From: Acidobacteriota bacterium
GTDB taxonomy: Bacteria; Acidobacteriota; Terriglobia; Terriglobales; Acidobacteriaceae
Assembly: GCA_013289795.1 (NCBI GenBank)
Contig: JABCZH010000012.1
Location: 79,733 to 143,732, forward strand
Reading direction: 5' to 3'
DNA length: 64,000 nucleotides
Translations under genes and position numbers: made by a program
Notes under the pieces: model-generated
The model's input: only the letters and a program-made list of their open reading frames with translations
Databases searched by the model: none
Told to the model about the DNA's origin: nothing
Shown: in pieces, positions 1-6,482 of the stretch
How positions within the stretch are numbered: the stretch's first letter is position 1
Layout of the letters: each line of letters starts with the position of its first letter

Positions 1-243
1 CGTGTAATAGATCCGCCCCCCGTGCAGATGACAATTGTAGGCATTCTTCTTCTGGCTCATGGTGGACTTCACTTGAACCCGATGAAAAGATTTCTTGTAT
101 TGCACCGCAAAGTCGTAATGCGACGATTCTCCCCATGGTTTCGCGACCACCAGGCCGTGCTCTGTGGCACGCGCCATGAAAAGCAGTTCAGCCCACTCCC
201 CGCGTTGTTTCGGATATCGGATGCTCATTCCCGGACAGAACAT
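1..243 (-). CDS. PD-(D/E)XK nuclease-like protein, group I intron-associated type (partial)
   Basis: The first 81 codons are open from an ATG at 243 to the window edge, so the C-terminal part is missing. A good Shine-Dalgarno (GGAG, about 9 bases upstream) precedes the ATG. The translated N-terminus carries RYPKQRGEWAELLFMARA, then a GESSHYDFAV strand and a HRVQVKST strand. This order (Glu helix, Asp strand, Q-x-K strand) is the catalytic core layout of the 'group I intron-associated PD-(D/E)XK endonuclease' family, common as solitary genes in Acidobacteria. No intron is visible in the window, so the family name should not be taken as function. A hairpin terminator lies directly upstream of the ribosome site. 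Family call fairly sure; role unknown. Confidence 0.72.
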   Translation of the reverse strand, partial: MFCPGMSIRYPKQRGEWAELLFMARATEHGLVVAKPWGESSHYDFAVQYKKSFHRVQVKSTMSQKKNAYNCHLHGGRIYYT

Positions 244-258
244 TGTGTTTTCTCCAAT

Positions 259-295
259 AAAAAAGCGGCCCTGAAGGCCGCGTTTCTTCTCTTTT
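259..295 (-). terminator. Hairpin terminator between the TA operon and the nuclease gene
   Basis: GCGGCC, loop CTGAA, GGCCGC (265-281). Read on the minus strand the stem is followed by six T; on the plus strand it is followed by an interrupted T/C run. It would end transcripts arriving from the minus-strand toxin-antitoxin operon (1162-540). As it sits only about 16 bases before the nuclease start codon, it could also act as an attenuator for that gene. Confidence 0.6.
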
Positions 296-304
296 GAATT
301 TTTT

Positions 305-343
305 GTCATTCCGAGGGCCGCAAGGCCCAAGGAATCTGCTGTC
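305..343. repeat. Dispersed 'CATTCCGAG' intergenic repeat
   Basis: The sequence begins GTCATTCCGAGGGCCGCAAG and ends AAGGAATCTGCTGT. The core GGGCC-GCAA-GGCCC forms a small hairpin and the flanks TTCC / GGAA extend it. I recognise this pattern as an intergenic repeat seen many times in acidobacterial and related genomes. Only one copy is seen here. The remaining spacer (344-539) shows nothing I can name. Confidence 0.5.
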
Positions 344-539
344 GGTCTTGAATTATGTCCCTACTTTCAGACTAACAAATTGCAAGGGTAAGTGAGACAC
401 GGTTTCGAACTTTATATTTGGAATGGATAGAGCAGGATGCAACGAATTGCACCATTCTTAGGCCTTGACAAGGTTTTTGGAGGGTCGAGCCAAAAGGGGA
501 ATAGGGCGACATTTGGTTTCAAAATGGGAGGATCCACGG

Positions 540-845
540 CTATGGTTCGGCTTCGACGGTGAGTTTCAGCCCCACTGCTCTGGTCACCGCAACCAGGGTA
601 GAGAGCCGGGGGTTTCCACGAACCGACAAGGCGCGGTACAAGCTTTCGCGCTCTATGCCCGCAGCCTTTGCGACCTTGGCAATGCCACCGCGCGCTTCTG
701 CGATGCGACGCAGGGCGATCAGGAGCACGCGTGGTTCGTCGTCATCCTCCAACGCTGCGCGGAGGTATTCCGCCGCGAACTCAGGATTGTCCCGCAGTTC
801 CCGCGCCGTAGCTTCATCGTGAGAAATGCTCGCTTTACGTTTCAT
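540..845 (-). CDS. HTH antitoxin of a type II TA system (HI1420-like)
   Basis: A 101-residue protein with an N-terminal stretch (SHDEATARELRDNPEFAAEYL) followed by a Cro/C1-type helix-turn-helix around residues 50-95 (GGIAKVAKAAGIERESLYRAL). This is the layout of the 'putative addiction module antidote' family related to Haemophilus HI1420. Such proteins bind and neutralise the RelE-fold toxin and repress their own operon. The ATG overlaps the stop of the upstream toxin by four bases, so translation is coupled, and the toxin-first order is usual for this family. Length is typical. Confidence 0.88.
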   Translation of the reverse strand: MKRKASISHDEATARELRDNPEFAAEYLRAALEDDDEPRVLLIALRRIAEARGGIAKVAKAAGIERESLYRALSVRGNPRLSTLVAVTRAVGLKLTVEAEP

Positions 846-1162
846 GATGTTCTTTCCTTGTAGTCTTTGAGGTACTCCAACCCGCGTTGAATGTCGGATG
901 ACTGCTTGCGTTTATCCCCGCCACAAAGCAACAAGACACACGTTCTACCCAGGAGTGCGTAATAGACTCGGTAGCCCGGTCCCCAGTTGATCCGCAACTC
1001 AAATAAACCCCCGCGCAACGCTTTACAGTCACCGAAGTTTCCCACCGAGAGGCGATCGATGCGGGCCACAATCTTTGCCCTGGTCCGAACGTCTCTGAGT
1101 CCCGACAGCCACTCGCCGAAAACATCTCTACCGGATGCGGTCAGATAGCGGCGGACTTCCAT
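842..1162 (-). CDS. RelE/HigB-fold toxin of a type II TA system (HI1419-like)
   Basis: A 106-residue protein beginning MEVRRYLTASGRDVFGEWL with a core FELRINWGPGYRVYYALLG and a C-terminal strand-helix including LLLCGGDKRKQSSDI. These are the conserved blocks of the HI1419 'addiction module killer' group in the RelE/ParE superfamily; members are normally ribosome-dependent mRNA interferases. The basic GYRVYY strand and the GDKRKQ segment correspond to the active-site region. First gene of a two-gene operon with the antitoxin at 540-845. A palindromic operator overlaps its promoter (1164-1196). Confidence 0.88.
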   Translation of the reverse strand: MEVRRYLTASGRDVFGEWLSGLRDVRTRAKIVARIDRLSVGNFGDCKALRGGLFELRINWGPGYRVYYALLGRTCVLLLCGGDKRKQSSDIQRGLEYLKDYKERTS

Positions 1163-1163
1163 G

Positions 1164-1196
1164 CTTTCCCTAGTGTAACTTATAGGTTACAAACAC
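1164..1196 (-). promoter_or_regulatory. Promoter and palindromic operator of the first TA operon
   Basis: On the minus strand TTGCGT is followed 17 bases later by TACACT, an acceptable -35/-10 pair. Inside the spacer is the inverted repeat GTAAC-CTATAA-GTTAC (1175-1190), followed by ACTAGGG. The palindrome overlaps the -10 box, as expected for autoregulation by the TA complex. The second TA operon (4592-4614) carries the same arrangement. Sites predicted by eye. Confidence 0.55.
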
Positions 1197-1287
1197 GCAA
1201 GCGCACAAAGTTTGCCTAAGGGCGCACTTTTCCAGAAGCCATTCTCAAAGAGCCGCACTTCGCCTGGCTTGTGATATAGTCCGGGCC

Positions 1288-1782
1288 ATGTTTTGGCGCC
1301 GCTGCCTCACCGGGCTTATAGTCTTCGCCGCGGTATCGGCGATTGCAGGTTCCGACGATGCTGAACCGGCGCCACGTTTCCACGCTAAAACGACAGCGGG
1401 CGAGACGTACAACAATCAGTCGATCAAAGGCAAAGTCGTTCTGCTCGAGTTCTGGACCACGTGGTGCCGCTATTGCAAGGACGAAGAGGCGCTGGTCGAC
1501 GGTCTGGATCATGAATTTGTTGACAAGGGCCTGCTGGTTCTGGCCGTCGACGTGGCCGAATCCAAGAAGAAGGTCAAGCAATATCTACAGGAGAACCCTC
1601 GTTCCTGCCGCATCGTGCTCACCGAGGACACGAATCTCGCGGCCATGTATCAGGCCAACACTTATCCCATCTATGTAGTGATCGATCGCGATGGCAACAT
1701 CGCCGGTGAGCAACGCGGCGCAGCCGGAGAACGCGCGCTGCGTAACCTGCTACGCCGCGCCGGAGTGGGCGCGGACCAGTAG
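1288..1782 (+). CDS. Exported thioredoxin-like (TlpA/ResA-type) protein
   Basis: A 164-residue protein. An N-terminal hydrophobic segment (CLTGLIVFAAVSAIAG) acts as signal peptide or anchor. The thioredoxin fold follows: VVLLEFWTTWCRYCKDEEAL contains the redox motif C-x-x-C (WCRYC, about residues 59-63), and the cis-proline loop is seen as TYPIYVV near residue 130. Proteins of this class reduce disulfides or assist cytochrome c maturation outside the cytoplasm. The CRYC dipeptide is unusual (TlpA-type proteins mostly have CxPC), so redox potential and partners cannot be assigned. It stands alone between the TA operon and glgC. Confidence 0.8.
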   Translation: MFWRRCLTGLIVFAAVSAIAGSDDAEPAPRFHAKTTAGETYNNQSIKGKVVLLEFWTTWCRYCKDEEALVDGLDHEFVDKGLLVLAVDVAESKKKVKQYLQENPRSCRIVLTEDTNLAAMYQANTYPIYVVIDRDGNIAGEQRGAAGERALRNLLRRAGVGADQ

Positions 1783-1907
1783 CTCATCGGCGGCTAGTCG
1801 TCTGCGCTGACCGTGGAGAGCCGCAGCAAAAGCCCGTGCCCTGCCCATCGCGTCCGCGACGCCGTTTTCCTGTGCTAGTATGAGCGGTTCGCGGGGGTTG
1901 CTGATCC

Positions 1908-3161
1908 ATGAAAGACATGCTGGGAGTTTTGTTGGCGGGAGGAGCCGGGGAACGGCTCTATCCGCTGACCCGCGACCGGGCCAAGCCGGCGGTCACCTTC
2001 GGCGGCATCTACCGCATCATTGATGTAACGCTGTCGAATTGCGTCAACTCCGACCTGCGCCGGGTTTACATCCTAACGCAATACAAAGCCCTCTCGCTAA
2101 ACCGCCACGTCCGCGAAGGCTGGGGCAATATTGTGGGGAGGGAGTTGGGGGAGTTTATTGAGGTTTTGCCGCCGATGAAGCGGGTGAGCGAAGAGTGGTA
2201 TCAGGGCACGGCCGACGCGGTGTATCAGAATATTTATTCCATTGGGTCGGAGCAGCCTCGGCATGTGCTGATTTTGTCGGGAGACCATATTTACAAGATG
2301 AATTACGGCCGCATGCTGAAGCAGCATAAAGACTCGGCGGCGGATGTGACGCTGGCCACGATTCAGGTGGATCCGGCGGAGGTGTACCGGTTTGGCGTGG
2401 TCGATGTGGACAGCGATCATCGGGTGAATGGGTTTCAGGAGAAGCCGCAAGAGACGACGCTACGTTCGCCATACAATCCGGAGAAAGTTGCGGCGTCGAT
2501 GGGCATCTATATCTTTAATACTGATGTGCTGATTCCGGTGCTGTTGAAGGATGCTGAGGATCCGAACTCGAGCCACGACTTTGGAAAAGATATTTTGCCG
2601 AAGATGGTGGATGAGTATCGCGTGTATTCGTTCGACTTTGTGGATGAGAATAAGAAGGAGGCGCTGTACTGGCGGGATGTGGGGACGCTGGAGGCGTATT
2701 ACGAGGCGAACATGGACATCGTGTCGGTTTCGCCGGTGTTCAACCTTTATGATTCGGAGTGGCCGATCCGCACCCACCAGCGGCAGTATCCTCCGGCGAA
2801 GTTTGTGTTTGCGGAAACGGGGCGCACTGGAACGGCGCTCGATTCGATTGTTTCGATGGGATGTATCGTTTCCGGCAGCACGGTGAAGAATAGCGTGCTA
2901 TCGCCGGATGTGCGGGTGAATTCGTACAGCGAGATTGAAGACTGCATCCTGTTTACGCATGTGAATGTGGGAAGGCATTGCCGCCTTAGGAAAGCGATTA
3001 TCGACCGCGATGTGCATATCCCCGAGGGAACGACGATTGGCTACGACCCCGAGGCTGACCGCCAGCGCTATTTCGTGACCGAGAGTGGAATTACGGTGGT
3101 GACGCGGGATTATTCGCTGTTCGAGAACCCCGTGGCTGTGGATTATTTCACGAGCGAGTAG
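1908..3161 (+). CDS. glgC: Glucose-1-phosphate adenylyltransferase
   Basis: Makes ADP-glucose from ATP and glucose-1-phosphate, the committed step of bacterial glycogen synthesis. The 417-residue length fits the family. Visible motifs are the nucleotide-binding loop LLAGGAGERLYPLTRDRAKP at residues 7-26, FGGIYRIIDVTLSNC, the substrate loop YQGTADAVYQN, LSGDHIYKMNY and the glucose-phosphate-binding region FQEKP. A left-handed beta-helix C-terminal domain follows (VSMGCIVSGSTV, LSPDVRVNSYSEIEDCILF). The first 70-odd codons prefer C-ending codons, whereas from about 2130 to 2960 T- and G-ending codons dominate. 4-Alpha-glucanotransferase at 38.8 kb could act in the same glycogen economy. Confidence 0.96.
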   Translation: MKDMLGVLLAGGAGERLYPLTRDRAKPAVTFGGIYRIIDVTLSNCVNSDLRRVYILTQYKALSLNRHVREGWGNIVGRELGEFIEVLPPMKRVSEEWYQGTADAVYQNIYSIGSEQPRHVLILSGDHIYKMNYGRMLKQHKDSAADVTLATIQVDPAEVYRFGVVDVDSDHRVNGFQEKPQETTLRSPYNPEKVAASMGIYIFNTDVLIPVLLKDAEDPNSSHDFGKDILPKMVDEYRVYSFDFVDENKKEALYWRDVGTLEAYYEANMDIVSVSPVFNLYDSEWPIRTHQRQYPPAKFVFAETGRTGTALDSIVSMGCIVSGSTVKNSVLSPDVRVNSYSEIEDCILFTHVNVGRHCRLRKAIIDRDVHIPEGTTIGYDPEADRQRYFVTESGITVVTRDYSLFENPVAVDYFTSE

Positions 3162-3178
3162 GTACTTTCTCACATTTT

Positions 3179-3246
3179 CGGGACAAGTTGGGGAACGTTC
3201 CGTCTGTCCCCGCATTCTTGTCCCCGCATTCTTCCCGCATTCTTCA
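3179..3246. repeat. REP-like hairpin repeat, copy A (half), with short tandem repeats
   Basis: Contains one arm (GGGGAACGTTCCGTCTGTCC, then CCGCA) of the inverted-repeat element seen complete at 4383-4450 and 6094-6176. It is followed by about three copies of CCCGCATTCTT. The left arm is reduced to CGGGACAAG. It lies in the spacer between the convergent glgC and MBL-fold genes. Confidence 0.6.
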
Positions 3247-3299
3247 GTTTCCACTCTCGTTTCGTGGTGGTTCAAGAAAAAGGATGGCCACCCGTCCAT

Positions 3300-4256
3300 T
3301 CAGACGCCCTGATATACCCATCCTAAAAACGACTTCGGACTCTGAAAGGATTGTCCCCACTCGGCGTCGTAACGGGCGGTGGGCTTGGCCGCAACCACCT
3401 CTTCCAAAGTCCTGCCCTGTTTCTTGAGCTTCGCGACTCTTTCGCGCGCCTCGACCAGCACATCACGAAACAGCGTGAGGTCCGCTTTCCCCGTCGTGAC
3501 TGCGCCGTGGCCTGGAATCACAATCGTCGTAGCGCCAACCTTCGCCAGGTTTTCTTCTGCAGCGCGAATCTGGCCATCGATGCTGCCTCCGGTCGAGTAA
3601 TCGACAAAAGGATAGTTGCGGTTCCACAACGTGTCTCCGGTGTGCAGGACATCGGCCTCGGTAAAGTGTACGGAGATGTCGCAATCGGTATGAGCGGGGC
3701 CGTAGTACTTGAGGGTGAGAGTGGAGCCGTTGGCGTGAACCGTGTGCTCGTCCTGAAAGATCGTTGTGGGGATCGCTCCAGCTGGCGCGGCTGGAAAAGT
3801 GTACCCCCAACCTTCAACGCGCGTATCTGCGGAAAGATGTTTGCGGGTATTCTCATGAGCCAAAACGCTTGCGCCCGCCTGGTGCACCCATTCGTTGCCG
3901 CCTGTATGATCGAAGTGCCAGTGCGTGTTGATCAGTTGCTTGATGGGATCTGCGTTGATGCCGGCAAGGGCCGCCGCAACGTTCGGCCGTGCGGTGATCA
4001 CTTCTGCATCGACGAGAAGCTTTCCATCCGGCCCCGTAAGCACGGCGATATTTCCACCGGGGCCAAGCAGCACGCTGATATTACGCCGTAGCATTTGCAC
4101 CGTGATCTTGGCTGTGGCGGATGCCTTCAGAGCCACTTCAACGAGGCCTTCCTGAGCAAAGAGCCGAAGTGGAACCAGACATGCGGCCGCTGCCACAACA
4201 CCACTTGAAATCAAAAACTGACGCCGCGAAACTTCGCTGGCTGCGCTAGTGCTCAT
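3300..4256 (-). CDS. Tat-exported MBL-fold metallohydrolase
   Basis: A metallo-beta-lactamase fold protein of about 318 residues. I start it at 4256, where AGGAG lies six bases upstream and the N-terminus reads as a twin-arginine signal (SRRQFLISSGVVAAAACLVP); the frame stays open further upstream but without support. The metal site is the H-x-H-x-D-H motif THWHFDHTGG, with later ligands in YGPAHTDCDISV, DVLHTGDTLWN and IPGHGAV. The Tat signal suggests the metal is loaded before export. The substrate is unknown: quinoprotein relay-type proteins and class B lactamase relatives share this layout. The gene is convergent with glgC. Confidence 0.85.
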   Translation of the reverse strand: MSTSAASEVSRRQFLISSGVVAAAACLVPLRLFAQEGLVEVALKASATAKITVQMLRRNISVLLGPGGNIAVLTGPDGKLLVDAEVITARPNVAAALAGINADPIKQLINTHWHFDHTGGNEWVHQAGASVLAHENTRKHLSADTRVEGWGYTFPAAPAGAIPTTIFQDEHTVHANGSTLTLKYYGPAHTDCDISVHFTEADVLHTGDTLWNRNYPFVDYSTGGSIDGQIRAAEENLAKVGATTIVIPGHGAVTTGKADLTLFRDVLVEARERVAKLKKQGRTLEEVVAAKPTARYDAEWGQSFQSPKSFLGWVYQGV

Positions 4257-4382
4257 TGATGACTCCTGTTTCGGGCTTATGGATTCTTGCTGGAGCGACC
4301 CCCATCTCCGCGAGAAGTATACGCGCCCAACCCAACACACAGGGGAGAATACAAACTCGGTGGCACTGAGGCGGGCGGAAAC

Positions 4383-4450
4383 TGGGGACGGACGCGACGC
4401 TCACCAATTTCCATTCGTCGAACAATTGGGGAACGTTCTGTCTGTCCGCG
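4383..4450. repeat. REP-like hairpin repeat, copy B (complete)
   Basis: Left arm GGGGACGGACGCGACGCTCA, then CCAATT; right arm AATTGGGGAACGTTCTGTCT, then GTCC. The arms are imperfect inverted repeats of about 26 bases around a loop of roughly 15 bases. The element abuts the broken end of a ParE-type toxin gene (4459-4530). Confidence 0.65.
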
Positions 4451-4458
4451 GTTTCTGT

Positions 4459-4580
4459 CTTGTCATACCACGTCCGCGCGTCCAGCAGGTCCTGATTCGC
4501 CTCAGGCGTCCAGAAGACGGGGAGTGTCACGGTTTCTTAAACAGGCCCGTTCTGACTTGCTGCCAGGGGATGACATCGGA
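4459..4580 (-). pseudogene. Relic of a third TA pair (antitoxin C-terminus and ParE N-terminus)
   Basis: From a GTG at 4530 the minus strand encodes TLPVFWTPEANQDLLDARTWYD, close to the usual first 23 residues of RelE/ParE toxins. The frame then runs into the hairpin repeat at 4450 and loses all similarity. Directly upstream and overlapping by GTGA is the end of another frame, SDVIPWQQVRTGLFKKP, resembling the C-terminus of small 'addiction module component' antitoxins (PWEEV-type ending). Together they look like the surviving junction of a TA operon cut off on both sides. This is inference from short stretches. Confidence 0.5.
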
Positions 4581-4586
4581 AGGGTT

Positions 4587-4614
4587 TTGACGTACCTTGT
4601 ATGGTACACTAGGG
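4587..4614 (+). promoter_or_regulatory. Operator/promoter of the second TA operon
   Basis: Inverted repeat GTACC-TTGTAT-GGTAC (4592-4607) followed by ACTAGGG. The -10 candidate is TACACT (4605-4610). A TTGACG at 4587 is too close to be its -35, so the exact promoter is uncertain. The layout equals that before the first TA operon (1164-1196): a 16-base palindrome of the same geometry joined to the same ACTAGGG. Confidence 0.5.
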
Positions 4615-4629
4615 CCGTAGCGTTGAACG

Positions 4630-4986
4630 ATGGCACCCGAAAAGCTGCCTCGGAAGATCGAACTCGTCTTCTTCTGCACTGTTGCGGGCAGTGAGCCAGT
4701 CCGGGAGTGGTTAAAAGCATTGAGCGAGGTAGAGCGCCGTGCTATCGGAACCAACCTCTTACGGGCGCAGTCGCGTTGGCCGGTGGGCATGCCGCTGTGT
4801 CGCCCGATGGGAAAAGGTTTGTGCGAAGTGCGGACCGATCTGCCTGGCAACCGCACGGCACGCGTGTTGATCTGCTTGTATCGGGGATGCCTGGTGGCGC
4901 CGCATGGGTTTATCAAGAAAACGCGAGCCGCGCCGGACGACGATTTAACGCTGGCACGCAGGCGTCAAAAGGAGCTCGAACAATGA
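4630..4986 (+). CDS. higB: HigB-type toxin (Gp49-like RelE superfamily)
   Basis: A 118-residue basic protein. Blocks typical of the Gp49/HigB family are PVREWLKALSEVERRAIGTNL in the first third, MPLCRPMGKGLCEVRTDLPG in the middle, and ARVLICLYRGCLVAPHGFIK with a C-terminal DDLTLARRRQKEL helix. Known members cleave mRNA on the ribosome. The gene is first of two, overlaps its antitoxin by ATGA, and is preceded by a palindromic operator. Unlike the HI1419-type toxin at 842-1162 this belongs to a different subfamily, so the two systems are not recent duplicates. Confidence 0.87.
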   Translation: MAPEKLPRKIELVFFCTVAGSEPVREWLKALSEVERRAIGTNLLRAQSRWPVGMPLCRPMGKGLCEVRTDLPGNRTARVLICLYRGCLVAPHGFIKKTRAAPDDDLTLARRRQKELEQ

Positions 4987-5261
4987 GCAAGAAAAACATG
5001 GGATCCAGCGTCGATGACTTCTTAAGGAAGGAAAACATCTTTGAGGAAGCGCAGGCGCAGGCGATCAAGGAAGTAGTGGCCTGGCAACTTGCCAAGGCCA
5101 TGAAGAAGAAGAAGATTTCCAAGGCACGGATGGCGGTCTTGTTGAAGACGAGCCGGTCGCAGGTGGATCGCATTCTCGATCCGAAGCGCGATATTACGCT
5201 GTCGAGCCTGCAACGGGCGGCGGCTCTGGTGGGGCAGAGAGTGATGATTGAGTTAGTTTGA
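4983..5261 (+). CDS. higA: XRE-family antitoxin of the HigB pair
   Basis: A 92-residue protein starting at the ATG within the ATGA overlap with the toxin stop. An N-terminal acidic stretch (SSVDDFLRKENIFEEAQAQAIK) precedes a helix-turn-helix at about residues 44-80 (ISKARMAVLLKTSRSQVDRIL). This is the standard design of small HigA-like antitoxins: the N-terminal helix binds the toxin and the HTH binds the operator. The frame is open upstream to 4707 but that part overlaps the toxin and is not coding. Confidence 0.88.
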   Translation: MSKKNMGSSVDDFLRKENIFEEAQAQAIKEVVAWQLAKAMKKKKISKARMAVLLKTSRSQVDRILDPKRDITLSSLQRAAALVGQRVMIELV

Positions 5262-5491
5262 AAGGTTGTTGGCGGGGACATGGGAGGGTCGTTTTGGCGG
5301 AATGGAGGAGGCGGCGCATGGCCTTCTTCTTAAGTTTACAGCGGATGTAGGCCCAGGTTAGCGCCCCGGAAGCGAGGGTGTTGGCGATGGAGACTTGAGG
5401 AGTAGGGGCGCGAACCTGGGGCACCGGTCAGCAAGGATGGCCTACCTGGGCCACCCGCCCTACTGTGCGCACATTGAGGAGGATTCACGAA

Positions 5492-6025
5492 ATGAACACA
5501 CCATCGTCGGTCGCGGTCATTCTGATCTGCGGATTCACATCACTATTGCTCGCACAAGCGCCACCAGCGCCACCCAAGCCTGGTCCAGAACACAAGAAGT
5601 TGGAGTACTTCGTTGGCAAATGGACTGTGGAAGGCGAGATTAAACCCAACGGGTATGTGCCGGCCGGTAAGACTGTGGGCACCGAAACAGATACATTGGG
5701 GCCGGGGGGATTCTATGTCGAGAGCCGCGCCGAAGGCGGCCAATTACCGACGAGATTCGGCTTCATGGCCTACGACAGCCATGCGAAGGTCTACACATCC
5801 TATTACGCCAGCAGTGTTGGACTCGTGGGTACCGGCACAGGAACGGTTGACGGAAATACCTGGACGTGGATGGTGGAAGACAAGTTCGCCGGCGAAGCCG
5901 TCAGAGGAAGAACTACAGTCACGACGTTATCACCCACTCAGTACACATTCAAGTATGAAATGGCCGACGAAAAGGGCGGTTACACAACCCTGGTAGAAGG
6001 CAAAGCCACCAAAGACGGGCGTTAG
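5492..6025 (+). CDS. Exported DUF1579-like protein
   Basis: A 177-residue protein with AGGAGG nine bases before the ATG and a signal peptide (MNTPSSVAVILICGFTSLLLAQ, cut near A-Q). The mature part begins PGPEHKKLEYFVGKWTVEGE, the recurrent opening of DUF1579-type proteins (compact beta barrels of about 150 residues, lipocalin-like), followed by FYVESRAEGG and TGTGTVDGNTWTWMVEDK strands. No catalytic residues are known for the family. I infer a small exported barrel protein that may bind a lipid-like ligand. The 230-base spacer before it (5262-5491) shows no convincing gene. Confidence 0.72.
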   Translation: MNTPSSVAVILICGFTSLLLAQAPPAPPKPGPEHKKLEYFVGKWTVEGEIKPNGYVPAGKTVGTETDTLGPGGFYVESRAEGGQLPTRFGFMAYDSHAKVYTSYYASSVGLVGTGTGTVDGNTWTWMVEDKFAGEAVRGRTTVTTLSPTQYTFKYEMADEKGGYTTLVEGKATKDGR

Positions 6026-6093
6026 AGACGCAGGCGCCAGAGGTCCGGAATGAAGCAGAACATGGTCCTAATGGTAGAGTTCTGTTAGAAAAA

Positions 6094-6176
6094 TGTGGGG
6101 ACAGACGGGGCGTATCCCGGTCTCTTCACGCCACTTGAGCCGAAGGAAGATTGGTGAACGTCCGGCCTGTTCCCGC
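6094..6176. repeat. REP-like hairpin repeat, copy C (complete)
   Basis: Left arm TGTGGGGACAGACGGGGCGT, right arm GAACGTCCGGCCTGTTCCCG then CA. It is the same element as at 3179-3246 and 4383-4450. The stem is less well paired than in copy B. Three copies lie within 3 kb and none was noticed elsewhere in the window. Such elements are often mobilised by RAYT (Y1 transposase-like) proteins, but no such gene is in the window. Confidence 0.6.
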
Positions 6177-6185
6177 AATCTCTGT

Positions 6186-6316
6186 ATGCGTCCGTGGAAT
6201 CCCGCGTCTCGCAAAAACAACGAGACGTGGGGCGCCCGACGAATCGCTCTAACTCCTAAAGATGCATGCGTCCGCGGAATCCCACGTTTCGAAAACCGCG
6301 AAACGTGGGCCACCCG
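6186..6316. repeat. Two tandem copies of a second hairpin repeat
   Basis: Unit 1 (6186-6239) and unit 2 (6266-6316) both read ATGCGTCCGyGGAATCCC, then a hairpin, then a GGGC-CCCG end. In unit 2 the hairpin CCCACGTTTCG / CGAAACGTGGG is perfect over 11 bases. In unit 1 the matching arms are CCCGCGTCTCG / CGAGACGTGGG with one mismatch, so base changes are compensated between units (TTTCG/CGAAA against TCTCG/CGAGA). Period is 80 bases. The rest of the 6026-6482 spacer shows no gene. Confidence 0.65.
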
Positions 6317-6482
6317 GTAGTCTTTTAGCTCCTCCAGCCCAGCGTAAGGACTAGGTCTTTCGTGATCTTATCTCGATTCGCGCGCAGGGCAACAATGTCA
6401 CAGGTCTTCCGCCGGGCGGTAGTTCTCCTCACGGCTCGCCGATCGACATAGGAACCATTCTTTCTCTGTTCTGGAGGCTTCA

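Noticed and set aside
22..297. Plus-strand ORF of 91 codons at the left end
   Set aside because: It is antisense to the nuclease gene fragment, which has a ribosome site and recognisable motifs.
5194..5424. Minus-strand ORF of 76 codons
   Set aside because: Has a membrane-like stretch but overlaps the antitoxin end, lacks a ribosome site and matches no family I know.
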